Positions 1 to 7,770 of a stretch of DNA of 32,005 nucleotides are shown piece after piece. Source of the DNA: Planctomycetota bacterium (lineage in GTDB: Bacteria; Planctomycetota; Phycisphaerae; SM23-33); NCBI GenBank assembly GCA_012729725.1, contig JAAYCO010000224.1, forward strand, positions 1 to 32,005, read 5' to 3'. Below the pieces are notes generated by a model. It made no database searches and had not been told where the DNA came from. It was given only the letters and a program-made list of their open reading frames with translations. A program made the translations under genes and the position numbers. How positions within the stretch are numbered: the stretch's first letter is position 1; each line of letters begins with the position of its first letter.

Positions 1-959
1 ACGAAGGTCATGGGAACTGTGACATTCCTTGGCGGCAGAGTGGAATCTTCCAGCCGGGTGAGGATCAACCTGTCGATCTCGTCGGCGAGGAGTTTTGAGT
101 TGAACTGGACGCTGGCAAGCTGAGGCGTCACGAACAGGCACAGTTCGTCGTCGTTGAACCCGCCAATGGCGACATCTCGAGGAATTCTCTTGCCCTTGTC
201 CTTAAGCCATTGCATCCCCGCTGCGGCGACCCGGTCAGTCGTCGCGAATATGGCGTCAGGGAACCACTCCCGCCTGCCGACGGCGTGCTCAATAGCGTCC
301 TTAGTGACATCCTGCTGCCGATCGGGAAGCATCACATTCGCATCACTTGCAGGCTCGACACCTAGCTGGCGGAACTCGTCCAGAAACGCCTGGGCCTTGC
401 TGAGATTGGCGTGGTGGCTGAATAAGACCATCGGCCTGCGCCGACCGGCGTTTACGAAGTGCCTCGCCATCTCCCGAATGCCGACGCGGCGATCATAATT
501 GATGTAGTCCACGCCACCCTTCCAAGGCCCTTCGCTTACCGCAACCGCAGCCGGGAATTTTTTGAGGGCGTCGGGAATCTGGCCGGGGATGCACTGGGCG
601 ACCATCGCATCCACCCGCCGGCGGGAAAGTTCATCAAGCGTCCTGCTGATGATGGCCGGGTCGCTCAAACTGTCAACCACGTACGAAACGTAGTTGCGGT
701 GCATCGCCCGCAGGCTCAAATCGCGGACCATTTCCATCGGCGGGCCGCCCCACAGAGACCACATTATGCCGATGCTGTGAGTTCGCTGGCCCTGAAGCCC
801 ATGTGCGAAGAAGCTGGGCTTATAGCCCATCTGCCTGGCAATCCGCTTGATCTCCTCGCGCTTCTCCTCGCTGACGCCGACGCGATCCCTCAACGCCAAG
901 GACACGGTCATGGGGACCACATTGGCTCTCTTGGCGATGTCTTTCATTGTCACTGTCAT
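1..959 (-). CDS. LacI/GalR-family transcriptional regulator (C-terminus cut by window edge)
   Basis: The minus strand reads an open frame from an ATG at 957-959 to the window edge, about 319 residues. The N-terminus (MTVTMKDIAKRANVVPMTVS, residues 1-20) is the classic LacI helix-turn-helix, followed by the hinge region and a periplasmic-binding-protein-like effector domain with the family's late 'IGGFNDDEL' segment. The protein should be a cytoplasmic DNA-binding repressor, probably responding to a sugar, but the ligand cannot be told. The start is supported by AGAAGG about 9 nt upstream; a second ATG at 947 (MKDIAKRA) is possible. A TTGACA/TAAAGT promoter with an embedded palindrome lies just upstream, suggesting autoregulation. 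Only the last few tens of residues are missing, and any regulated operon would lie outside the window. Confidence 0.93.
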   Translation of the reverse strand, partial: MTVTMKDIAKRANVVPMTVSLALRDRVGVSEEKREEIKRIARQMGYKPSFFAHGLQGQRTHSIGIMWSLWGGPPMEMVRDLSLRAMHRNYVSYVVDSLSDPAIISRTLDELSRRRVDAMVAQCIPGQIPDALKKFPAAVAVSEGPWKGGVDYINYDRRVGIREMARHFVNAGRRRPMVLFSHHANLSKAQAFLDEFRQLGVEPASDANVMLPDRQQDVTKDAIEHAVGRREWFPDAIFATTDRVAAAGMQWLKDKGKRIPRDVAIGGFNDDELCLFVTPQLASVQFNSKLLADEIDRLILTRLEDSTLPPRNVTVPMTF

Positions 960-994
960 AGGGTCGCGCCTTCTGAATTGGCCTTATATGCCCT

Positions 995-1022
995 ACTTTA
1001 GCGATAAAGCTGAGATTGTCAA
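995..1022 (-). promoter_or_regulatory. Sigma70-like promoter of the LacI-family gene
   Basis: Read on the minus strand there is a perfect -35 TTGACA (1017-1022), a 16-nt spacer and a -10 TAAAGT (995-1000). Transcription would begin near 988, giving a leader of about 29 nt to the ATG at 959. An A/T-rich stretch containing the palindrome TTTTTGCAAAAA (1029-1040) lies directly upstream and could act as an UP element. Confidence 0.6.
996..1009. promoter_or_regulatory. Candidate LacI-family operator overlapping the promoter
   Basis: CTTTAGCGATAAAG is a near-perfect palindrome (6 of 7 positions symmetric) centred on CG, the usual layout of LacI/GalR operators. It lies in the spacer and overlaps the -10 of the regulator's own promoter, so a bound repressor would block RNA polymerase. 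Binding by this protein is inferred. Confidence 0.5.
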
Positions 1023-1619
1023 GAGGTATTTTTGCAAAAAAAAGGCCCGCAAGCGGCAAGGCACGGCTGGGCCCGAAGGCGTTAGTTCCGTGCGCTGCTT
1101 GAGTTACGCATAAGGCGGCTGGGCTTGGGCAGGCAGGAAATGATGCGCGCCCCCCTTGGGCGTGTGACTCGCCTCCGTGCATCTTCGTGTGCGCTGTGAT
1201 CGCGAAACAGGGCCGCATCTTTGGCAGGCGCTAAGGGCGCGAAATCATGCACTGAAGATGAAGATTCTTCCGGCTCAATCGCCGATCGTAAGGCTTCTCT
1301 CTGTAACCACTTGAAGCATTATCGCCTGATGGTCCCGAAAGATTTTTCCGCGGCCGGGCGAGAATTGTGGTCACTTTGCTGCCAAATTCGGGACATCATC
1401 ATCTAGGGGGAGACACACATGTCCCAAAGAGCCTTGGAATGGAAAGACCCAGAGGAACGCAATGCCAACACGAGTATTGCCGGTCGCATGCAACGGCGTG
1501 CCGGCATGCATTCATGCACAGATACCGGCACGACGCCCAAAGCGCCGGGCCGGAAAATGCGGGGGCCTGAATCCGGCCGCGAAGCGAAACCGCGCGTTTT
1601 CGTTCACACGGTATCCGTC
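1023..1619. other. Intergenic region between the LacI-family gene and pheS
   Basis: About 600 bp lie between the divergent lacI-type and pheS promoters. On the minus strand GGCCC...GGGCC followed by eight T (about 1041-1075) resembles a weak intrinsic terminator or leader attenuator, but the loop is long and imperfect. I recognise no tRNA, riboswitch or known small RNA here. One short reading frame with a good ribosome-binding site (1419-1646) is listed separately. Confidence 0.4.
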
Positions 1620-1646
1620 TTGACCCCCGCCGGTTTATGGGTGTAG
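1419..1646 (+). CDS. Possible small protein of unknown function (75 aa)
   Basis: An ATG at 1419 is preceded by AGGGGGAG at 8-nt spacing, a strong ribosome-binding site. The frame runs 75 codons and ends just inside the pheS promoter. The product is basic and polar (many R, K, G and P), has no signal peptide or membrane segment, and matches no family I know. Codon use is mixed and not clearly coding. It could be a real small gene or a chance open frame in a GC-rich spacer. Confidence 0.22.
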   Translation: MSQRALEWKDPEERNANTSIAGRMQRRAGMHSCTDTGTTPKAPGRKMRGPESGREAKPRVFVHTVSVLTPAGLWV

Positions 1647-1649
1647 ACT
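1620..1649 (+). promoter_or_regulatory. Sigma70-like promoter of pheS
   Basis: TTGACC (1620-1625), an 18-nt spacer and TAGACT (1644-1649) lie just upstream of pheS. The predicted start near 1656 leaves a leader of about 19 nt, too short for a phenylalanine attenuator. The same TAGACT -10 recurs upstream of the gene at 18991. Confidence 0.5.
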
Positions 1650-1674
1650 TTGCGTTTCTTTCAGAGGAAGCAGA

Positions 1675-2688
1675 ATGTCATTGTTCGACGATATTACCGC
1701 CGGGAAAGACCAGGCGCTGTCTGAACTGGCTGCGACAACAGACGCCGCCGGTCTCGAGGCGTGGCGAGTGAAGTATCTGGGCACGAAGGGCCTCTCTCGC
1801 CAGATAATGCAGCGGCTAAAGGAAGCGCCGAGCGATCAGAAGCCCGCTGCCGGCAAGGCTGCGAATGAATTCAAGAACGCCCTTCAGGCTGCCTACGACG
1901 AGGCGATTAAGAAAGTTGGCGCCACCGCCGCCAAGGGTCCGGTGATCGACGTTACGCTTCCCGGAAGGAAGCCCGCAATCGGCAGGGAGCACCCGATCAC
2001 CCAGACGATCAACGAGCTTATCGAGTTGTTCGGCAGAATGGGCTTCAGCGTGGCCTACGGCCCGGAAGTTGAGGATGAGCGCCACAACTTCGAGGCGCTG
2101 AACATTCCGCCGTCGCACCCCGCCCGCGACCCGCTGGATAACTTCTACATCAATCCCAGCGTCATGCTTCGTTCACAGACGTCGACGGTTCAGGTTCGCG
2201 TGATGGAGCAAGGCCCCCCGCCGATCCGCGTGATCGCGCCAGGCAGGGTTTACCGTCCCGACACGGTGGACGCCACTCACGGCGTGATGTTCCATCAGCT
2301 TGAAGGCCTGTACGTCGATGAAGGCGTGACGATGATCGACCTTCGCACGTGTCTCGACCAGTTCGCCAAGGCGTATTTCGGCCCGCAGATGACAACGCGG
2401 TTCCGGCCTGGGTTCTTCCCCTTCACCGAGCCCTCGGCCGAGTTCGACATGTCGTGCCCGATGTGTCTTGGCAAGGGTTGCCCTGTGTGCAAGCAGAGCG
2501 GCTGGATTGAGCTTGGCGGCTGCGGCATGGTTGATCCTAACGTCTTCGAGGCGGTTGGCTACGATCCACAGCGATACACCGGTTTTGCTTTCGGGATGGG
2601 CATAGAGCGCATGGTCATGGGCAAGCACGGCATTCCCGACCTGAGGTTGCTGTTCGAAAACGACGTGCGGTTCCTGCATCAATTCTGA
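1675..2688 (+). CDS. pheS: Phenylalanyl-tRNA synthetase alpha subunit
   Basis: This is the catalytic subunit of the alpha2-beta2 enzyme that charges tRNA-Phe in the cytoplasm. At 337 residues it has the usual length. The N-terminal ~90 residues are the helical tRNA-binding arm. The class II core follows, with 'HPARDPLDNFY', motif 2 'FHQLEGLYVDEGV' and motif 3 'GFAFGMGIERMVM'. A cysteine knuckle (CPMC...CPVC, about residues 260-271) sits before 'GWIELGGCGMV', as in many bacterial PheS. The start has AGAGGAAG a few bases upstream. The beta-subunit gene pheT, commonly next door, is absent; folD follows after 47 bp, so pheT must be elsewhere. Confidence 0.97.
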   Translation: MSLFDDITAGKDQALSELAATTDAAGLEAWRVKYLGTKGLSRQIMQRLKEAPSDQKPAAGKAANEFKNALQAAYDEAIKKVGATAAKGPVIDVTLPGRKPAIGREHPITQTINELIELFGRMGFSVAYGPEVEDERHNFEALNIPPSHPARDPLDNFYINPSVMLRSQTSTVQVRVMEQGPPPIRVIAPGRVYRPDTVDATHGVMFHQLEGLYVDEGVTMIDLRTCLDQFAKAYFGPQMTTRFRPGFFPFTEPSAEFDMSCPMCLGKGCPVCKQSGWIELGGCGMVDPNVFEAVGYDPQRYTGFAFGMGIERMVMGKHGIPDLRLLFENDVRFLHQF

Positions 2689-2735
2689 CCATATTGAATC
2701 ATGTGGTTGCCTCTGACCACGACAAGGAGATGAAC

Positions 2736-3713
2736 ATGGCGGCAAAAATTATCGACGGAGAAGCCCTCGCCGCGGAGATGAACGCTCAGATCTCGGCCCA
2801 GGCCAAGGCCCTGGCGGATGGCGGCAAGCCTGTTCGCCTGGTGGCTGTTCAGGTGGGCGAGAACCCCGCAAGCAAGATCTACACGAACATGCAGGCGCGT
2901 TCGTGCCAGGCCGTCGGAATAGGATATCAGTTGCTCAACATCCCCGCCGAGACGACCCAACAGGAACTTCTGGCGACGATTCGCAAGCTTAATGAGGACC
3001 AGACCGTCAGCGCGATCATTCTTCAGATGCCGCTGCCGCCGCAGATCGACGCCCGCGTGGTGCAGATGACGATCAGTCCCGACAAAGACGTCGAAGGCAT
3101 GAACCCGGTGAACATGGGCAGATTGTTCTTCGGCGGCGGGCTTGTTTCGCCGTGCACGCCGAGGGCGGCTGTGGAATTGTTGAATCGCACTCGCAGCGAC
3201 CTTGCGGGCCTTGAGGCAGTGGTTGTCGGGCACAGCGAGATTGTCGGCAAGCCCATCGCTATGATGTTGCTGCAAAGCCCCAACGCCTCCCCCACCGTCA
3301 CGGTTTGTCACGTGGCCACGAAGGACCTTGCGTTTCACACCCGCCGCGCGGATGTGCTGATAGTGGCTGCGGGCGTAAGCCAGGCGAAGTATCTCGGTTG
3401 GCAACGGCGCAGGAAGGCCGGCGAGACGCTGCCGCCGCCGAAGCTTGCGCCGCTGATTTCCGGCGACATGATCAAGAGCGGCGCGATAGTCATCGACGTT
3501 GCGATCAACCGCATACCCCGCGGCTTCGACGACGCCGGCAACGTGCTTTCCAACGACAAGGGCAAGCCGGACATGATGACGGTTGGCGATGTTGACTTCG
3601 AGGCGGCGTTGCAGGTTGCATCCGCGATAACGCCGGTCCCCGGCGGCGTCGGACCCGTCACAACCGCCATGCTTCTTCGCAACGCTTTGGCGTGCGCCGG
3701 CGCCTTCAAATAG
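2736..3713 (+). CDS. folD: FolD: methylenetetrahydrofolate dehydrogenase/cyclohydrolase with variant active site
   Basis: FolD interconverts 5,10-methylene-, methenyl- and 10-formyl-tetrahydrofolate in the cytoplasm. The start was set at ATG 2736 (MAAKIIDGEAL, aligning exactly with E. coli FolD) because AAGGAG ends 6 nt upstream; an in-frame ATG at 2730 directly abuts that site. Both domains are visible: the folate domain (residues 1-150, 'ILQMPLP') and the NADP domain ('VVGHSEIVGKP', 'ITPVPGGVGPVT'). At 325 residues it is longer than the usual ~285-300 because of additions around residues 222-235 and 262-285. The lysine of the family's YxxxK motif is Gln53 (Y49-TNM-Q53), and the aspartate of KDVDG is Glu120 (KDVEG); the catalytic glutamine is kept (Q97). 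Dehydrogenase activity is likely, cyclohydrolase doubtful. It is probably co-transcribed with pheS. Confidence 0.95.
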   Translation: MAAKIIDGEALAAEMNAQISAQAKALADGGKPVRLVAVQVGENPASKIYTNMQARSCQAVGIGYQLLNIPAETTQQELLATIRKLNEDQTVSAIILQMPLPPQIDARVVQMTISPDKDVEGMNPVNMGRLFFGGGLVSPCTPRAAVELLNRTRSDLAGLEAVVVGHSEIVGKPIAMMLLQSPNASPTVTVCHVATKDLAFHTRRADVLIVAAGVSQAKYLGWQRRRKAGETLPPPKLAPLISGDMIKSGAIVIDVAINRIPRGFDDAGNVLSNDKGKPDMMTVGDVDFEAALQVASAITPVPGGVGPVTTAMLLRNALACAGAFK

Positions 3714-3833
3714 CCATCCAAGCACTAAAACCAGCGCAGCGATGAAGCACTTTATGGGAAATACGGTGTATTAATAGCTCTGCGCGCAGCGAAACCTCGC
3801 CGTTTTAGTTCGTATGATTTGCTGAATGCGTGA

Positions 3834-3839
3834 TAAAAT
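3834..3839 (+). promoter_or_regulatory. Candidate -10 element for nadK
   Basis: TAAAAT (3834-3839) lies 20 nt before the chosen nadK start, with no good -35 at the usual distance. If used, transcription starts near 3846, which would exclude the longer nadK reading from 3826. Confidence 0.3.
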
Positions 3840-3858
3840 CCGCGTGTCGAGGAACATC

Positions 3859-4710
3859 ATGTCCCGCAAACGCATATTGATACTGGCCAACATGAACAAG
3901 CCGCTGGTGGGCGAGCAGATCGAACTGCTTCGCCCGTGGTTCAAGCGGCAGGCGGAGATTGTGGCCGAGCTTGCCATAAGCGAAACAACGCCGAAACCGC
4001 CGCCGGCGGACCTGGCGATTGTTTTCGGCGGCGACGGCACGTTGCTGTGGTCCGCGCGACTTGTGGGCAGGCTGGGCATTCCGCTCATCGGCGTCAACAT
4101 GGGCAAGCTGGGGTTCCTGGCGGAATTCAGCGTTGACGATCTTCGCAAGCACCTTGAGGATGTCCTCAACGGCAAGATCGCCCCTGTTGAACGAATGATG
4201 CTTCAGGTGTGCGTGAAAACCTGCCCGAAGCACTCCTTCTGCTCACTGGCTGCCAACGACGTAGCCGTGATCTCGGGCCCGCCGTTCAGAATGATCGACC
4301 TGCGGGTGTTTCAGGATGAACTGCCCATTGCACAGTATCTTGGAGACGGCGTTATCATCGCCACCCCGACTGGATCGACGGGCTACAACATGTCGGCGGG
4401 CGGGCCGATACTTGAACCGTCGTTGCAGGCGATGGCGATATCTCCCATCGCCCCGCACAGCCTGTCGCTTCGGCCGATCGTCGTCGCTGGCGGGCGCAAG
4501 CTGCGGATTTCGGCAGCGAAGGTCAACGCCGGCAGCGCCGTGATCGTCGACGGTCAGACTTCAACAGGTTTGTGCGACGGCGACGTTGTGGAGGTGCGCA
4601 AGGCCGACAGGGGCATGCTGGTCGTGCCGAACCCGGCTCGCACGTTCGTCGAAACGCTGGCGGACAAGCTGCAATGGGGCCAGAGCCCGCATCACAGGAA
4701 TTCGCAGTAG
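3859..4710 (+). CDS. nadK: NAD kinase
   Basis: The enzyme phosphorylates NAD to NADP in the cytoplasm. From the ATG at 3859 the product is 283 residues, a normal bacterial length. It carries the GGDGT nucleotide-binding motif (residues 57-61), the 'AANDVAV' segment corresponding to the NE/D motif, and the glycine-rich 'TPTGSTGYNMSAGGPI' that defines the family. I chose 3859 over an in-frame ATG at 3826 because GAGGA sits 5 nt upstream and a candidate -10 lies between the two starts. It follows folD after 145 bp with no visible terminator, so it may be partly co-transcribed. Its product supplies the NADP(H) used by FolD-type enzymes. Confidence 0.96.
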   Translation: MSRKRILILANMNKPLVGEQIELLRPWFKRQAEIVAELAISETTPKPPPADLAIVFGGDGTLLWSARLVGRLGIPLIGVNMGKLGFLAEFSVDDLRKHLEDVLNGKIAPVERMMLQVCVKTCPKHSFCSLAANDVAVISGPPFRMIDLRVFQDELPIAQYLGDGVIIATPTGSTGYNMSAGGPILEPSLQAMAISPIAPHSLSLRPIVVAGGRKLRISAAKVNAGSAVIVDGQTSTGLCDGDVVEVRKADRGMLVVPNPARTFVETLADKLQWGQSPHHRNSQ

Positions 4711-4734
4711 CCCCAGCCCTCAGGCGCAAGGGGC
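4710..4734 (+). terminator. Weak hairpin at the end of nadK
   Basis: GCCCC at the nadK stop pairs with GGGGC at 4730-4734, with a nested GCC-CTCA-GGC stem inside. There is no T-run, so this is at most a transcript-end structure between two convergent genes only 29 bp apart. Confidence 0.25.
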
Positions 4735-4739
4735 GAAGG

Positions 4740-6188
4740 TTATCTGCTGCCGCCAATCTGTCCCCTGCTTCCCAGGTAGAACGATTGACCTGTGCTGATG
4801 GTCAGGTTGCGGTCCACCTTGGCGGCGAGTTCTTCAGCGCTGTCCGCAAACAGCGGAGATATCTCTATGGCGGCGGCGACCTTGCCCTCGGCGTCGCGAG
4901 GAACCTTTATGCCGGCCTTTTCGAGCCACGAAGCCCAGCGTCGAACCTGGTCGTAGAGGCTGGTGGCAAGGCTGTCGGCGCCGGATGCATTCTTGATCGG
5001 GCTGAATTCCTCGTTTCGCAGCGTTTCGAGCAGCAGCGTGTTCGAGGCCAGGGGCAACGCATCGAAGACGAACATCTCAAGCTTGATCGCGTTGGGCTTG
5101 TCGGGTTTGACCAGCTCGCCTGCCTCGTTGACGTAAGGAACCGCCTTCTCAGCACGATGCCACGGCAGAGCGCATTTGCCGCCCACGGTAAGGCGCTCGA
5201 TGAACGACCTGTTGAACACGTGAATGGCGATGCTGCCCGAACCGAACTTCAACCTGCCGTCAGGCCCGCACGCCGTGGCAAGCTCCTGGGGCATGTCGGA
5301 GTATTCAATCACCGTCACCTTGCCGTTGACCATGCAGAAATTGCCCAGCTTTTCCATCGGGTCGCGCTTGGGCAAGGCCTTGGCGCTCATCTCTGCTTTT
5401 CGCAGTTCGTGCAGGCCGAGGAATACCGGATCGATGCAGCGGACAAGCGGATTATCCACCTGGAAGTAGCTTAGCAGCTCGACGCCGCGTTTTTGCATGT
5501 CTTCCAGCGCGCCGCTCTTGCGAAGGGCGAGCAGGCTTCCGCCGTGCCCGTTGGGGCTCATGGCGAGCGAGCCTTTCGCGCCCAGCAGCAGTTTGCCGTC
5601 CATGCCGATGGCGGGCATCATGTCCTGGGTCAGGAAGAAGACATCCTTGGGGTTCATGCCCCAGTGGTCGTTCTGGCGGAAGTGCGCCTTGGTGGCTACG
5701 TCATTCGCAGCCGACGTCATTATGTACCAGGGAATGCGCACCCTATGCCGCTTGGAGGCAGCCATTATTTGTTCGGCGAAAAGGCGGAAGAGCGGCTTCT
5801 TCACTACCGGCGTGGATTCAAGGCAGCCTTTGGGCCCGTCGTAACCGAGCCTTGTTCCCTGACCGCCGGCGACGACGAACGCGGCCGTTTTGCCCGCGGC
5901 AATCAGCTCCTCGCCACGTTTCCTGCCTGCTTCTCTTTCCTCGGCGGCGGCGGAATCAGTTGGCGCCGACGGCACGGTGGGCGCGGGCTGAATGTCGCCT
6001 TCAACTTTGTATCGCGGCGCCTTGAGCACGTACTGATTGATGGCGTCGTTGAGAACGTCAAAATCAAGAGTGTCAAGCTGATCCAGCAACGCCTTTTGAC
6101 GCATCGGATCAAGCTGGGGGTAAAAACGCAGAAGGTGTTCCTGACCATGAGCCTGGAGCCTGTCGTTTACGGCGGCAAAATCAGCCAT
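4740..6188 (-). CDS. UDP-sugar pyrophosphorylase (UDPGP type 1 / UAP family)
   Basis: The 482-residue protein belongs to the eukaryote-like UDPGP family, which makes UDP-N-acetylglucosamine or UDP-glucose from UTP and the sugar 1-phosphate. The nucleotide-binding signature 'VVAGGQGTRLGYDGPKGCLE' is at about residues 105-124, and 'FQVDNPLVRCIDPVFLG' matches the family's 'VDN-L...DP' segment. An N-terminal helical region of ~100 residues precedes the core, as in UAP1. Length and motifs resemble the UDP-GlcNAc subgroup more than bacterial GalU or GlmU, but substrate cannot be fixed by eye. AGGAG lies 6 nt before the ATG, and a TTGACA promoter lies upstream. Its pathway neighbour glmS is 2.8 kb away on the other strand. 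Confidence 0.9.
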   Translation of the reverse strand: MADFAAVNDRLQAHGQEHLLRFYPQLDPMRQKALLDQLDTLDFDVLNDAINQYVLKAPRYKVEGDIQPAPTVPSAPTDSAAAEEREAGRKRGEELIAAGKTAAFVVAGGQGTRLGYDGPKGCLESTPVVKKPLFRLFAEQIMAASKRHRVRIPWYIMTSAANDVATKAHFRQNDHWGMNPKDVFFLTQDMMPAIGMDGKLLLGAKGSLAMSPNGHGGSLLALRKSGALEDMQKRGVELLSYFQVDNPLVRCIDPVFLGLHELRKAEMSAKALPKRDPMEKLGNFCMVNGKVTVIEYSDMPQELATACGPDGRLKFGSGSIAIHVFNRSFIERLTVGGKCALPWHRAEKAVPYVNEAGELVKPDKPNAIKLEMFVFDALPLASNTLLLETLRNEEFSPIKNASGADSLATSLYDQVRRWASWLEKAGIKVPRDAEGKVAAAIEISPLFADSAEELAAKVDRNLTISTGQSFYLGSRGQIGGSR

Positions 6189-6211
6189 GCATGTCTCCTG
6201 GATTTCAGGAA

Positions 6212-6240
6212 AGAGTAGAGCGCACCGGGCATTGTGTCAA
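6212..6240 (-). promoter_or_regulatory. Sigma70-like promoter of the UDP-sugar pyrophosphorylase gene
   Basis: On the minus strand there is a perfect -35 TTGACA (6235-6240), a 17-nt spacer and a weaker -10 TACTCT (6212-6217). The predicted leader is about 17 nt. It lies downstream of the terminator of the previous gene, so the pyrophosphorylase gene is an independent unit. Confidence 0.5.
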
Positions 6241-6294
6241 CTGAGGGCGTCGCACTGGACGAAAGAAATGTTGCGGCCCTCGCGTCGGACCGAC

Positions 6295-6338
6295 AAAAAA
6301 CCGAACCTGCCGCTGCATCGTGCGGGCGGCAGGTTCGG
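6295..6338 (-). terminator. Strong Rho-independent terminator after the Gfo/Idh/MocA gene
   Basis: CCGAACCTGCCG (6301-6312) and CGGCAGGTTCGG (6327-6338) form a perfect 12-bp inverted repeat with a 14-nt loop. Read on the minus strand the stem is followed by six T (6295-6300). It begins 24 bp past the stop codon of the upstream gene and is the clearest intrinsic terminator in the window. Confidence 0.9.
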
Positions 6339-6361
6339 CATCGTATTGCTGCAAACAGGCG

Positions 6362-7435
6362 TTACTTTGATTTTGGCAGCCTGTTCTGGCGGTGGCACTG
6401 CTCGATAACGTAGATCTGCGTGCGCACCTGCTCGGGCGTGACAACCAGGTTGCCCTTGCCGTTAAGGACGTCGTAGACGTTGCTGTAGAACATCTTTGAC
6501 ATGTAGTTGAAGCCGCCAATTTTGGTTTCGGGGGCCTTCCATGTCTTCTCGATCCAGTCGATCTTTTCGCTGGGATACTGGCGGTTGATCGCCCACGATT
6601 TATTGAGCGACTGCTTCGCCGCCTTGCGCGGATTGTAGTATTTCCACTTGACCTCCGCGTCGCCGGCGGTGATGCCGCCGTATTCGCCGCTGATCTGGAT
6701 GGTGTCGCCGCTGGGGTACGCCTGATAGCTGCTGACCATAACTTCAACGGTCGGGCAGCCGTCACCGTGCAGAATGACCACATCAAGATCGTCGGCGTCG
6801 CCGAAAGTGCCCGGGCCGGAGATCATCTTCGAGAACACCTTGGGCTGCTTGACGCCGTTTCCGAACAGCATCACCGCCTGATCGAGAGGATGCGGCCCGG
6901 TGTTGTTAAGGTTGCCGCCCCAGTTCTTCTGAAGCGTCTGCCAGTCCCACCGACGGGCGAAGCCGCTGTAGTTGATCCTGGCGAACAGAACCTTGCCGAT
7001 GACGCCCGAGGCGATGATCTGCTGGGCCTTGATGAAATACGGTCGGAATCGCGAATTCTGGAACGGCGCGAACAGCTTGCGATTCTTCTTGGCGGTTGCC
7101 ACCATCTTGTCAAAATCAGCAACCTTAATCGCCATGGGCTTCTCGCAGACAACGTTGTGCCCGAGGTTCAACGCTTCGATGGTTCCCTTCGGGTGGGCAG
7201 GGGTAGGAAGCGCATTGACAACCAGATCCAGCTTTTCCTCTCGCAGCAACTTGTGGTAGTCCTGGTAAACCTTTGCGCCGAATTCCTGCTTCGCCTGCTC
7301 CAGGCGTTCGGGCTGCTCGTCCGCGATAGCAACGATCTTGTATTGCCTCTTCGCCTGCCTGAGCCACTGCGAATGAATGCCGTATCCGCTGCGACCCTGC
7401 CCGAGAATGCCTACGTTCAGTATCTTGCCGGCCAT
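6362..7435 (-). CDS. Gfo/Idh/MocA-family NAD(P)-dependent oxidoreductase
   Basis: The 357-residue cytoplasmic protein has an N-terminal Rossmann fold ('VGILGQGRSGYG', residues 8-19), the family's EKP motif at residues 98-100 (catalytic lysine 99), and the central 'GPHPLDQAV' carrying the usual histidine. Members oxidise or epimerise sugars, inositols and related polyols; the substrate cannot be told here. The longest frame begins with a GTG at 7444, but AAGGAG abuts that codon and lies 8 nt before the ATG at 7435, so I chose the ATG (MAGKILNVG). No Tat or Sec signal is present, unlike many planctomycete paralogues. It is transcribed alone and ends at the strong terminator at 6295-6338. Confidence 0.92.
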   Translation of the reverse strand: MAGKILNVGILGQGRSGYGIHSQWLRQAKRQYKIVAIADEQPERLEQAKQEFGAKVYQDYHKLLREEKLDLVVNALPTPAHPKGTIEALNLGHNVVCEKPMAIKVADFDKMVATAKKNRKLFAPFQNSRFRPYFIKAQQIIASGVIGKVLFARINYSGFARRWDWQTLQKNWGGNLNNTGPHPLDQAVMLFGNGVKQPKVFSKMISGPGTFGDADDLDVVILHGDGCPTVEVMVSSYQAYPSGDTIQISGEYGGITAGDAEVKWKYYNPRKAAKQSLNKSWAINRQYPSEKIDWIEKTWKAPETKIGGFNYMSKMFYSNVYDVLNGKGNLVVTPEQVRTQIYVIEQCHRQNRLPKSK

Positions 7436-7770
7436 GCTTGCCACTCCTTAGGATATTCAGAATACTGCGTCCCGCTGACGCCCGCGTTATGTATTCATGC
7501 CAACGCACAATTACCGATAACCGTGGCCGTAATACAAGCTCAATGCCCGATATGCAAGTCTTTTCACCGCACCCAACGTCCCTGAACCAGAGTCTGGAGA
7601 ATAGATGAAAAGTACTCATGCTGACATATGCCCGCCCCGGAAGCCGCGCACGGGAACACGCGACGGGGGATTCGCGCACGACGCACGTGCCGAAAAGCGT
7701 GCCGAGCGCTAAAGAACATGCCGAAGTGGGCCGATACAGAAGGTGTCGGTCGGGTAGAATCTAGGGCATC
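7436..7770. other. Divergent intergenic region, no gene seen
   Basis: The 335 bp separate the divergent oxidoreductase and HD-GYP genes and should hold both promoters. TAGAAT at 7755-7760 could be a -10 for the HD-GYP gene, placing transcription within a few bases of its ATG, but no -35 is convincing. A GCGTC-CCGCT-GACGC inverted repeat is present near 7468-7482. No RNA gene is recognised. Confidence 0.4.

Noticed and set aside
1041-1075. Intrinsic terminator with eight T on the minus strand upstream of the LacI-family gene
   Set aside because: No gene upstream would use it, the stem is only 5 bp with a long loop, and the A/T run is better placed as an UP element of the lacI promoter.
820-1218. 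132-codon minus-strand frame upstream of and overlapping the LacI-family gene
   Set aside because: It overlaps the helix-turn-helix coding region in another frame and contains the LacI promoter; no ribosome-binding site or family match.
2679-3725. 348-codon minus-strand frame opposite folD
   Set aside because: FolD motifs on the plus strand are clear; the antisense product is His/Arg-rich without recognisable domains.
4572-5474. 300-codon plus-strand frame over the nadK end and the UDP-sugar pyrophosphorylase gene
   Set aside because: It crosses two real genes in other frames and shows no domain.
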